Shown in pieces: positions 16,198-24,515 of a stretch of 41,354 nt of DNA. Origin of the DNA: JANLTP01 sp031363055 (GTDB lineage: Bacteria > Pseudomonadota > Gammaproteobacteria > Burkholderiales > Burkholderiaceae_E); NCBI GenBank assembly GCA_031363055.1, contig JANLTP010000008.1:1-41354 (forward strand). The letters run 5' to 3'. The notes beneath the pieces are model-generated. The model ran no database searches, was not told the origin of the DNA, and was given only the letters and a program-made list of their open reading frames with translations. Each line of letters begins with the position of its first letter. Position 1 is the stretch's first letter. The translations under genes were made by a program, and so were the position numbers.

Positions 16198-17070
16198 ATG
16201 TCTGAAATCTTCGACATCTATTTGCTGGAAGCCGTCATCAACGGCCTGTTGCTGGGTGGCTTGTTCGCGCTGCTGTCGCTGGGCTTGAATCTGATCTTCG
16301 GTGTCATCGATGTGGTCTGGATCTGTTATGCCGAGCTCATCATGGTTGGCATGTACATGATCTACTGGCTGCATGTGACCTTGGGCTGGCCCCTGCCGCT
16401 GGCGTTTGTGGGCTGTATCGTTTTTGTCGGCGCACTCGGCGCGCTGATGCACTACTACATCATTCGCCCGGTACTCAGCGCCGAGCCGATCAATCAGTTG
16501 TTGGTTACCGGCGGAGTATTGTTTTTGCTGCAGGCCCTGGCCACCGTGATCTTCGGTGTTGAATTCCGAAATATTGGCGTGCGCTTGCCGGGTGTCAGTA
16601 TTGGCGAGATGAACGTATCGTTTGCGCGCGTTGTCGCGTTCGTGGTGGCGGCGATCGCCATTTTGGCGGCGTACCTGTTCCTGACCCGGACCTACGTCGG
16701 TACCGCCATTCGGGCGATCAGTCAGGACCGCGCCATCATGCCGCTCATGGGCGTGAATCCTGGCAGGATTTACTTGTTGACCTCCGCCGTCGGCGGTGCG
16801 TTGGCGGGTCTGGCGGCCTGTCTGCTGGTACTGCAATACGACATTCATCCGGCCATCGGCCTGTCCTTTGGGCCCTTGACGTTTCTCATCTGCGTGCTCG
16901 GCGGGTTGGGTAATCTGATCGGCGGATTTATCGCGGCCTTTCTGTTTGCGCAATTCATCTCCGTAGGTGGCTTTCTGTTCCAGCTCGAATGGGGTTACGT
17001 GATTGCGTTCGTATTTTTCATCGCCTTCATGTTCTGGCGACCTGAAGGTATTCTGGCGAGACGTCGATGA
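16198..17070 (+). CDS. HAAT-family ABC transporter permease (LivH-like), system B
   Basis: A 290-residue inner-membrane permease with about eight helices. It has the LivH features INGLLLGGLFALLSLGLNLIF at the N-terminus, the YCYAEL-like loop (here ICYAELIMVG in place of NFAQG), the cytosolic coupling segment AIRAISQDRAIMPLMGVN and ICVLGGLGNLIGG near the C-terminus. It pairs with the LivM-like protein encoded 12 bp downstream. The replacement of the usual NFAHG/NFAQG motif by CYAEL places it in a subgroup separate from the operon A permease, so the two systems probably differ in ligand. Confidence 0.9.
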   Translation: MSEIFDIYLLEAVINGLLLGGLFALLSLGLNLIFGVIDVVWICYAELIMVGMYMIYWLHVTLGWPLPLAFVGCIVFVGALGALMHYYIIRPVLSAEPINQLLVTGGVLFLLQALATVIFGVEFRNIGVRLPGVSIGEMNVSFARVVAFVVAAIAILAAYLFLTRTYVGTAIRAISQDRAIMPLMGVNPGRIYLLTSAVGGALAGLAACLLVLQYDIHPAIGLSFGPLTFLICVLGGLGNLIGGFIAAFLFAQFISVGGFLFQLEWGYVIAFVFFIAFMFWRPEGILARRR

Positions 17071-17092
17071 ATACAAACGCCGATGAATAAAT
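17065..17092. repeat. Short duplication joining a stop codon and the next start codon
   Basis: CGATGAATACAAACGC (17065-17080) is followed directly by CGATGAATAAAT (17081-17092). The first copy holds the TGA stop of the LivH-like gene; the second supplies the ATG start (17083) of the LivM-like gene. Nine bases (CGATGAATA) are identical. Confidence 0.5.
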
Positions 17093-18051
17093 CCATCGCA
17101 GTCGTTCTTTTGCTGTTGCTGCTGGCAACACCCTTGTTTGGTGTCGGCAACTATCCCCTGCACCTCATGATCATGGGACTGCTCTGGTCCTATGTCTACA
17201 CCAGTTGGGCGATCATGGGTCGCCTCGGTATGGTCAGCTTCGGGCATGGCGCTTTTTTGGGCATTGGCGCCTACACGGTAGCCATGCTCTGGAACTGGTT
17301 CGGGGTGTCGCCTTGGATCGGCATGTTCGCGGCCATTGCGCTGACCCTGGTGGTCGCCTTCGTGATTGGCTACCCCTGTTTCAGATTCAAGATTGTTGGC
17401 CATTATTTTGCGCTGGTCACGCTGGCCTTGTCCGAGGTCGCCCGGCTGATGATCGTTGCCCTGCGCGACACGACCGGCGGATCGCTCGGCGTGACGCCGA
17501 AGTCGGCGTTAAGTGGCGGAAGTTCCTGGTCGCTGTCCGGTATGCAGTTTTCGAGCAAGCTGGTGTGGTTCTACATCATGCTGGGCTGCTGGTTGATTGC
17601 GCTGTATATCTGGCACCGCGTCGATCGCAGCATGAGTCGATTGGCTCTCGAGGCAATCAGCGAGGAAGAAGACGCTGCGGCGTCGATCGGCATCAATGTC
17701 ACGCGCTCGAAGCTTGCCATCACGATGTTATCGGCCGTCATGACCTGCGTGGGTGGCGTCCTGTATGCGCAATATCAGCTCTACATCAACCCTGAGACCG
17801 TATCCGGAATTGGCGTGTCGTTGCAAATGGTCTTTGGGGTCATTGCGGGCGGCATGTTTGTGATGCTCGGACCGACGGTGGGTGCCATCTTGCTGCTGGC
17901 GCTGTCAGAATCGCTGCGCGTACTGATCGGCAATCAGGTGCTTGGTGTTGATTTGACCATTTACGGATTGTTGCTGATTATCTTTATCATCTTTATGCCC
18001 AAGGGCATTCTCGGGTCGTGGCTGGCGAAGACGCGGCGCCCGATTTCCTGA
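17083..18051 (+). CDS. HAAT-family ABC transporter permease (LivM-like), system B
   Basis: A 322-residue permease of the LivM branch: about nine or ten hydrophobic segments, the GRLGMVSFGHGAFLGIGAY signature near residues 45-65, the coupling segment ALEAISEEEDAAASIGIN and FGVIAGGMFVMLGPTVGA toward the end. It forms the channel with the LivH-like protein encoded just upstream. Its stop overlaps the upstream frame of the DUF481 gene, which may be co-transcribed. It is the last transporter gene of operon B. Confidence 0.92.
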   Translation: MNKSIAVVLLLLLLATPLFGVGNYPLHLMIMGLLWSYVYTSWAIMGRLGMVSFGHGAFLGIGAYTVAMLWNWFGVSPWIGMFAAIALTLVVAFVIGYPCFRFKIVGHYFALVTLALSEVARLMIVALRDTTGGSLGVTPKSALSGGSSWSLSGMQFSSKLVWFYIMLGCWLIALYIWHRVDRSMSRLALEAISEEEDAAASIGINVTRSKLAITMLSAVMTCVGGVLYAQYQLYINPETVSGIGVSLQMVFGVIAGGMFVMLGPTVGAILLLALSESLRVLIGNQVLGVDLTIYGLLLIIFIIFMPKGILGSWLAKTRRPIS

Positions 18052-18821
18052 CTGTTAAAATTTCGTATTCGATCAAACTCCTCTTTGCTGTGGCGGTAAC
18101 GGTTGCTGCCAGCTCTGTTTTGGCTCAGACGACCATCAAGCCTGATGGCCAATGGCGTGGCGCAATCGCTGCCGGCTTGAGCCTGGTGGGCGGCAATACC
18201 AGCTCGAAGCTCCTGAATATCAACGGCGATGCCGTCAAGGCGACGGCCACCGATAAGTGGAATATTTATGGCTCGCAAATATATGGAAAATCAGGTGACT
18301 CAGCCACCGCCAATTTGCTGAATCTGGGTGCGCGTTTCAATCAGGATCTGAATGTCCAATACTTCTGGTTCGGACAAGGCGACCTGACACGCAACAAGCT
18401 GGCGAACTTGAGTCTGAGAACGGCGATCGCCGGGGGTGTCGGCTACCACGTCATCAAATCCGATCCGACCACCTTCGATGTCTTTGTGGGTCTTGGTTAT
18501 GCCAACGACCGCTACATCAATGCCACCGTTGTTGCCGATCAAACCCGCAGCAGCTACAGCCGTCTGGAAATATTGCTCGGCGAAGAGTCAACCCACAAGC
18601 TGTCGCCAACCACGCAGTTCAAGCAGCGCCTGGTGATTTACCCGAACCTGTCGGACCGGGGAGAGTACCGCACGGCGTTTGATGCCGGACTATCGGTCGC
18701 GATGAGTGGTTCGCTGAGTCTGCAGACAACCTTGGGGCTCCGCGTCAATAGTGATCCAGGCACCGGCTTGAAGAAGACCGACACCCTGCTGTTCACCGGT
18801 ATCACCTACAAATACGAGTGA
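18018..18821 (+). CDS. DUF481 family outer-membrane protein
   Basis: The protein has a signal peptide (KISYSIKLLFAVAVTVAASSVLAQ) and a mature part rich in alternating beta strands ending in an aromatic-containing ITYKYE terminus, as in the DUF481 (YdiY-like) outer-membrane barrel family. LSLVGGNTSSKLLNINGDA is the typical first strand pair. Function in the family is unknown. The start is uncertain: GTG 18018 is the first standard codon but adds about 14 non-signal residues, while a CTG at 18048 would overlap the LivM-like stop and give a textbook signal peptide. It may be translated together with operon B; whether it helps ligand passage is speculation. Confidence 0.82.
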   Translation: MAGEDAAPDFLTVKISYSIKLLFAVAVTVAASSVLAQTTIKPDGQWRGAIAAGLSLVGGNTSSKLLNINGDAVKATATDKWNIYGSQIYGKSGDSATANLLNLGARFNQDLNVQYFWFGQGDLTRNKLANLSLRTAIAGGVGYHVIKSDPTTFDVFVGLGYANDRYINATVVADQTRSSYSRLEILLGEESTHKLSPTTQFKQRLVIYPNLSDRGEYRTAFDAGLSVAMSGSLSLQTTLGLRVNSDPGTGLKKTDTLLFTGITYKYE

Positions 18822-18879
18822 GAAGAACAAGACGAATGAGAAGAATAAGATGAATGAGGAGAGCGACACGAGCGAGTCG
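18816..18879. repeat. Degenerate 18-bp tandem repeat (3.5 units) starting at the DUF481 stop
   Basis: Units of 18 bp at 18816, 18834 and 18852, with a partial copy at 18870. Units 1 and 2 (GAGTGAGAAGAACAAGAC and GAATGAGAAGAATAAGAT) agree at 15 of 18 positions; unit 3 is more diverged. The first unit contains the last Glu codon and TGA stop. Confidence 0.75.
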
Positions 18880-18895
18880 TTCGCCTCGTCGATGG

Positions 18896-19675
18896 TTATT
18901 CGAAAAGTACCCGCTCGCAGGACAGCGAGCGCACGTCCATCTCGAACTCAAGTTCGATGATGGGCGGCTTGCACAGATGCCAATTCAAGCCGATCGCAGT
19001 CAGACCGGCGCTGGCGAAGTGGCTCTCGAGCAGCGCATGAAAATTCTCGGCGGTATAAATCTGGGCTGCACTCAGACGCCGCCAGTCGCCACCCAGACCA
19101 GCACAACGCCCCTTCATCGTCTTGATGACAAAGTCCACCTTGGCGGCCAGTCCGGCCGGTGACAGATCACCACGCGCGATGACTGCTTGCGGAAACGCTT
19201 GCCCGTCGGGCCATTCGCCGCTGCCGGCGACGACGAAGTCGCGCGTGCTCGAGGAGGTCGACGGCTGTGCGGAGGCATGCTCGGCCGGCACGGTGTAACA
19301 GAATGCGTGAAAGACCGGTTCGCCGGGCGCATCGAACACCGGACAGACATTGCTGCGGCCGACCGGATTCAGGCCGTTTCGCACCAGACCCCATTGGGTC
19401 AGGGTATTGACGTAGCCGACATTGAAGTCGTGAAAGCCGCTAAAGCTGAACGGGCGGGGCGAGCGCAGCTCGATCGCACACAAGGCGGTCAGAGGTCGGC
19501 CGATGCTTTCCAAATGTTGTGCGATTCGCTCAAAGCCGGCGGCGATGGTGGGTGCGCTGGCCAAGCGGACGCGCACCAACTCGAACCCTGGGCTGGCAAT
19601 GACGCCTTGCGAATAGGGAAATCCGCCTTCCAGGAATTCGAAGTTGCCGGGCGTGAAATGATGTAATGTCGACAT
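18896..19675 (-). CDS. Conserved protein of unrecognised function (weak RidA/chorismatase-like resemblance)
   Basis: A 259-residue soluble protein with no signal peptide or membrane segment. I do not recognise the family with confidence. Segments such as VIASPGFELVRVRL, LCAIELRSPRPFSF, NPVGRSNVCPVF and VFHAFCYTVPA look like strongly constrained motifs. The Asn-Pro-x-x-Arg-x-Asn-Val pattern recalls RidA/chorismatase-type folds, but this is only a loose impression. The ATG at 19675 has no strong ribosome site. The gene is divergent from the quinone oxidoreductase, separated by an AT-rich spacer with a 9-bp repeat, and convergent with the DUF481 gene. Confidence 0.7.
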   Translation of the reverse strand: MSTLHHFTPGNFEFLEGGFPYSQGVIASPGFELVRVRLASAPTIAAGFERIAQHLESIGRPLTALCAIELRSPRPFSFSGFHDFNVGYVNTLTQWGLVRNGLNPVGRSNVCPVFDAPGEPVFHAFCYTVPAEHASAQPSTSSSTRDFVVAGSGEWPDGQAFPQAVIARGDLSPAGLAAKVDFVIKTMKGRCAGLGGDWRRLSAAQIYTAENFHALLESHFASAGLTAIGLNWHLCKPPIIELEFEMDVRSLSCERVLFE

Positions 19676-19772
19676 GGTGAAATGCTAAAGTCCAACTGCA
19701 CATTGTAAATCCGTTAAACACTCATAAATCCTTTAAATCCTTTAAATCCTTTTTGATCAGGTGCTCACAACC
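19676..19772. promoter_or_regulatory. AT-rich divergent promoter region
   Basis: 97 bp between two divergent genes, clearly more AT-rich than the surroundings and containing the 9-bp repeat at 19726-19752. Promoters for both directions are expected; hexamers cannot be assigned reliably. Confidence 0.4.
19726..19752. repeat. Perfect 9-bp tandem repeat, three units
   Basis: AAATCCTTT occurs three times without a mismatch at 19726, 19735 and 19744, followed by TTTGATC. It lies 20 bp before the ATG of the quinone oxidoreductase gene, so copy number would alter promoter or leader spacing. Confidence 0.9.
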
Positions 19773-20774
19773 ATGTCGATCCCGAATTCAATGCGTTACA
19801 TCGATCACGGCGCCGGTGGCGCACCGTCGGTTCTGACGCTCAAGACCGGCCCGGTTCCCGGCTTCGCGGCGCATGAGATCCTCATCAAAGTGGCCTACGC
19901 GGGTGTAAACCGACCCGACGTGGCGCAGCGTAGCGGCTCCTACCCGCCGCCCCCTGGCGCGTCGAAATACATTGGTCTTGAGGTTGCCGGCACCGTCGCA
20001 GCCGTAGGCGCAAATGTCACGCGATGGAAAATCGGTGATGCCGTCTGCGCGTTGAGCAACGGCGGCGGTTACGCCGAATATGTCAACGTTCCTGAGGGCC
20101 AGGTCCTGCCGGTACCCAAGGGCTTGACTCTGGAGCAAGCCGCTGCCTTGCCCGAGACCTACTTTACGGTTTGGGCCAACATGATCGAGGGCGGTCGGTT
20201 GCGTTCGGGCGACGTGTTTCTGGTCCATGGCGGCTCGTCCGGCATTGGCCTGACGGCGATTCAAATGGCCAAGGCTTGGGGCGCGACCGTTTACACCACC
20301 GTTGGTAGCGCCGACAAGGCCGAAGTTTGCACACGGCTGGGCGCCGATGCGGTCATCAATTATCGCGATCAGGATTTTGTCGAAGAGATCAACCGCCTGA
20401 CCGCCAAACGCGGCGTCAATGTCATTCTCGACATGGTTGGCGGCGATTATGTCGGTCGTAACCTCAAGGTACTGGCCTTTGAAGGTCGTCTGGTACAAAT
20501 CGCTTGGCTGCAGACCTCCAAGGTCGAGGTTGACTGGATGCCGATCATGACCAAACGATTGACCTACACCGGCTCGACCATGCGACCACGCAGTGATACC
20601 GAGAAGGCGCGACTGGCCAATGAATTGCGCGCCCAGGTGTGGCCGAGGATCGAGCGCGGTGAAATGCTGCCGCATATTTTTCGCAGCTTCGATCTGGCCG
20701 AGGCCGCCCAGGCGCACGAGCTGATGGAAAGCTCCAAGCATATCGGCAAGATCATGTTGCGGGTCAGTGCGTGA
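19773..20774 (+). CDS. NAD(P)H-quinone oxidoreductase, zinc-independent MDR family (QOR/PIG3-like)
   Basis: A medium-chain dehydrogenase/reductase without zinc ligands. GVNRPDVAQRSGSYPPPPGAS and LGLEVAG-like YIGLEVAGTV are PIG3/QOR features, the NADPH motif is HGGSSGIGLTAIQMA, and LGADAVINYRDQDF follows. It ends HIFRSFDLAEAAQAHELMESSKHIGKIML, the usual family end. It would reduce quinones or enones with NADPH in the cytosol. A GTG four codons upstream (19761) is possible; the ATG at 19773 (333 residues) is preferred. The downstream MacA-like gene begins 48 bp after its stop. Confidence 0.9.
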   Translation: MSIPNSMRYIDHGAGGAPSVLTLKTGPVPGFAAHEILIKVAYAGVNRPDVAQRSGSYPPPPGASKYIGLEVAGTVAAVGANVTRWKIGDAVCALSNGGGYAEYVNVPEGQVLPVPKGLTLEQAAALPETYFTVWANMIEGGRLRSGDVFLVHGGSSGIGLTAIQMAKAWGATVYTTVGSADKAEVCTRLGADAVINYRDQDFVEEINRLTAKRGVNVILDMVGGDYVGRNLKVLAFEGRLVQIAWLQTSKVEVDWMPIMTKRLTYTGSTMRPRSDTEKARLANELRAQVWPRIERGEMLPHIFRSFDLAEAAQAHELMESSKHIGKIMLRVSA

Positions 20775-20822
20775 CGTGAAAGTACGAAACCTGAAAGTGA
20801 TCAAGCCGGGCGCGCTTTGCCG

Positions 20823-22514
20823 ATGAGTAAACGTCTGATTGCCGCTGGCGTTGGACTGGCGCTGTTGCTCGGCGGTGGCCTTTATTGGTTCCTGCAACGC
20901 GGCAGCACCGACGCTGCAGCGTACAAGACGGCCAGGATCAGCAAGGGTTTGTTGACCGCTGCGGTGTCGGCCTCCGGTACGATCAACCCGGTAGCGATTG
21001 TCTCGGTGGGTTCGCAAGTGTCGGGACAAATCAAGGAGGTGACGGCCGATTTCAACAGCGAGGTCAAGGCCAATCAGGTGATCGCCCGCATCGATCCGGA
21101 AACGTTTACTTATCGCATGCGCCAGGCCAGTGCCGATCTCGATGCGTCCCGCGCGCAGGTGCTGGTGCAGGACGCCCAGGTTTCCGCTCGCCGTGCCGAT
21201 GTGACCCGAGCGGAGGTGAATCTCGCTGAAGGCCGGCTTGATCTGTCGCGCAAGGAGCAATTGCTCGAGCGCAATTTCATTTCACCGGCCGAGCGCGACA
21301 AAGCGCGTTCGGTGATGCGTGCGCTCGAGGAAGATCTGAAATCTGTGCGCGCTTCGCTGTTGGTGGCGCAGGCCACAGTGAAGAACAATCAGGCGGTGGT
21401 CAAGCAGCGCGAGTCGGCGTTGGCCAGTGCGCAAGTTGATCTGGACCGGACGATCATCAAGAGTCCGGTTGATGGCGTGGTGATCAAACGCTCGATCGAG
21501 CCTGGCCAGACAGTAGCCGCCAGTCTGCAATCGCCCGAGCTATTTGTGATCGCCAAAAATTTGCGCGATATGCAAGTCGATACGGCGATCGACGAAAGCG
21601 ATATTGGCCGCATCCGGGTCGGTCAGGCGGCGACGTTTACGGTCGATGCGTTCGCGGGCCGCACCTTCGAAGGCAACGTGCAACAGATTCGCAAGGCCGC
21701 TCAGAACGTTCAGAATGTCGTCACCTATACCGTCGTGGTGGTCTTTCTGAATGCCGATGGCGTCCTGCTGCCGGGCATGACGGCCAATGTGCGGGTGGTC
21801 ACCGAGAGCCGCCCTGACGTCTTGCAAGTCGCGAATTCCGCTCTGCGCTTTCGGCCCAATGCGGATGAATTGGCGCTCATGCCCAAAACCGTGAGCACTG
21901 CCGGTGCAGCGGACTCGGCAGCGGGAACCAATGGCGCGGCTGGCAGCGCTGCTGGACCGGGTGGCGGCGCTGGGCCGGGCGGTGCAGGGGGCGGTGCCGG
22001 CGTTGGTGGCGTTGGTGGCGCTGGTGCCGGCGGCGGTGGCGCGGCGGGCGCAGCGCGCGAATTTCGCGAACGTCTCGAACGTGAGTTGGCATTCGACGCC
22101 GACCAGAAACTCAAGATGGATGAAATTTCAGCCGGTATGCGATCGAAGTACATGGCCCTGCGTGATATGCCCGAAGAGCAGCGCAGCAAAGCCGCAGCGG
22201 CCAACCGCGCCGAGATGCGCGCGAAAATCAACGACATCCTGAAGCCCGATCAAAAGCCTCGGTACGAAGCGATTCTGGCCGAAATGGCTGGGCGCGGCGC
22301 CGGAGCTGGTGGCGCACGAACCAAACTGTACGTGCTCGAGGGCGGCCGTCCGAAACCGATTGATGTTCGTCTGGGCGTCTCCGACGGTAGCAATACCGAG
22401 GTGTCGGGGCGCGAGCTCAAAGAGGGTGTCGAGATCATTACCGGTCGGGCCAGCGGTGTAGCGGCGGCCGGCGGCGCCTCGCGTTCGCCGGGCGGCCCGC
22501 CGCGAATTTTTTAG
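20823..22514 (+). CDS. MacA-like periplasmic adaptor subunit with inserted Gly-rich and helical segment
   Basis: A membrane-fusion protein of a MacAB-type exporter: an N-terminal anchor helix (residues 4-24), a first lipoyl half (VSVGSQVSGQIKEV), a coiled-coil hairpin (about 100-205), the second lipoyl half (IIKSPVDGVVIKRSIEPGQTV) and a beta-barrel (to about 345). Then follows an insertion absent from classical MacA: a Gly/Ala-rich stretch (about 356-412) and a charged helical stretch (413-490) whose FDADQKLKMDEI and LKPDQKPRYEAILAEM repeats look like LTxxQ/Spy-type helices, before the membrane-proximal part resumes (KLYVLEGGRPKPIDVRLG). Total 563 residues against about 370-400 normally. The ATG at 20823 is preferred to a TTG two codons upstream. 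It forms an operon with the ATPase and permease genes. Confidence 0.9.
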   Translation: MSKRLIAAGVGLALLLGGGLYWFLQRGSTDAAAYKTARISKGLLTAAVSASGTINPVAIVSVGSQVSGQIKEVTADFNSEVKANQVIARIDPETFTYRMRQASADLDASRAQVLVQDAQVSARRADVTRAEVNLAEGRLDLSRKEQLLERNFISPAERDKARSVMRALEEDLKSVRASLLVAQATVKNNQAVVKQRESALASAQVDLDRTIIKSPVDGVVIKRSIEPGQTVAASLQSPELFVIAKNLRDMQVDTAIDESDIGRIRVGQAATFTVDAFAGRTFEGNVQQIRKAAQNVQNVVTYTVVVVFLNADGVLLPGMTANVRVVTESRPDVLQVANSALRFRPNADELALMPKTVSTAGAADSAAGTNGAAGSAAGPGGGAGPGGAGGGAGVGGVGGAGAGGGGAAGAAREFRERLERELAFDADQKLKMDEISAGMRSKYMALRDMPEEQRSKAAAANRAEMRAKINDILKPDQKPRYEAILAEMAGRGAGAGGARTKLYVLEGGRPKPIDVRLGVSDGSNTEVSGRELKEGVEIITGRASGVAAAGGASRSPGGPPRIF

Positions 22515-22529
22515 GCCGGTGACGTTCTC

Positions 22530-23251
22530 ATGAATCTGATCCAAGTGCAGAACCTGACCAAAACCTATTACATGGGTGATCAGATCGTGCATGCGCTGGC
22601 CGGTGTCACTTTGAGCATCGAGCAGGGCGAGTTTGTCGCCATCATGGGGCCGTCAGGCTCGGGCAAATCAACCTTCATGAATCTGGTCGGTTGCCTGGAT
22701 GCGCCGAGCTCGGGCAGCTATAAATTGGCCGATGAAGAAGTCGCCGGCATGGGGCGCGACGAGCTCGCCAGCATTCGCAATCGGCGCATCGGTTTTGTGT
22801 TCCAGCAATTCAATTTGCTGCCGAGAACCCGGGCGTTGGATAACGTCATCTTGCCGCTCCTGTACGCCAATGTAGACAAGCAGACCCGGATCAAACGCGC
22901 GGAAAAGCGTTTGCAACAAGTCGGCCTGGCCGAGCGCATGGACCATACGCCGTCGCAGCTCTCCGGCGGTCAGCAGCAACGCGTGGCGATTGCGCGCGCG
23001 CTTGTGAACGACCCGGTGCTGCTGCTGGCCGATGAGCCGACCGGCGCGCTGGACTCACGTACCTCCGTCGAAGTCATGGCGCTGTTCCAGGATTTGAACC
23101 GCGCCAACCAGACCGTGGTCATGGTGACGCACGAGTCGGAGATTGCCGCCTTTGCCAGCCGCATCATCACGTTTCGAGATGGCAAATTACTGCGCGATGA
23201 ACGTAATCGACCCGCCAACGCCCGCGAACAACTCGACGCGCTCGAGGTGAC

Positions 23252-23255
<4 letters not shown>
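22530..23255 (+). CDS. MacB/LolD-type ABC transporter ATP-binding protein
   Basis: A 241-residue ATPase of the MacB/LolD/FtsE group: Walker A GPSGSGKS, FVFQQFNLLPRTRALDNV after the Q-loop, signature LSGGQQQRVAIARAL, Walker B LLLADEPTGALD and the switch MVTHES. It hydrolyses ATP in the cytosol to drive the mechanotransmission cycle of a MacB-type pump. In classical MacB this domain is fused to the permease; here it is a separate gene overlapping the permease gene by 4 bp (ATGA). It begins 15 bp after the adaptor stop. Confidence 0.93.
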
Positions 23256-24484
<1,229 letters not shown>

Positions 24485-24515
24485 TGCCCTGTGCGGGCTT
24501 TGCTAACATCCGGGG

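Noticed and set aside
16150..17403. 417-codon minus-strand frame
   Set aside because: Antisense to the two permease genes; His/Gln-rich shadow composition typical of GC-rich opposite frames.
19788..21260. 490-codon minus-strand frame
   Set aside because: Antisense to the quinone oxidoreductase and MacA-like genes, both of which have complete family motifs.
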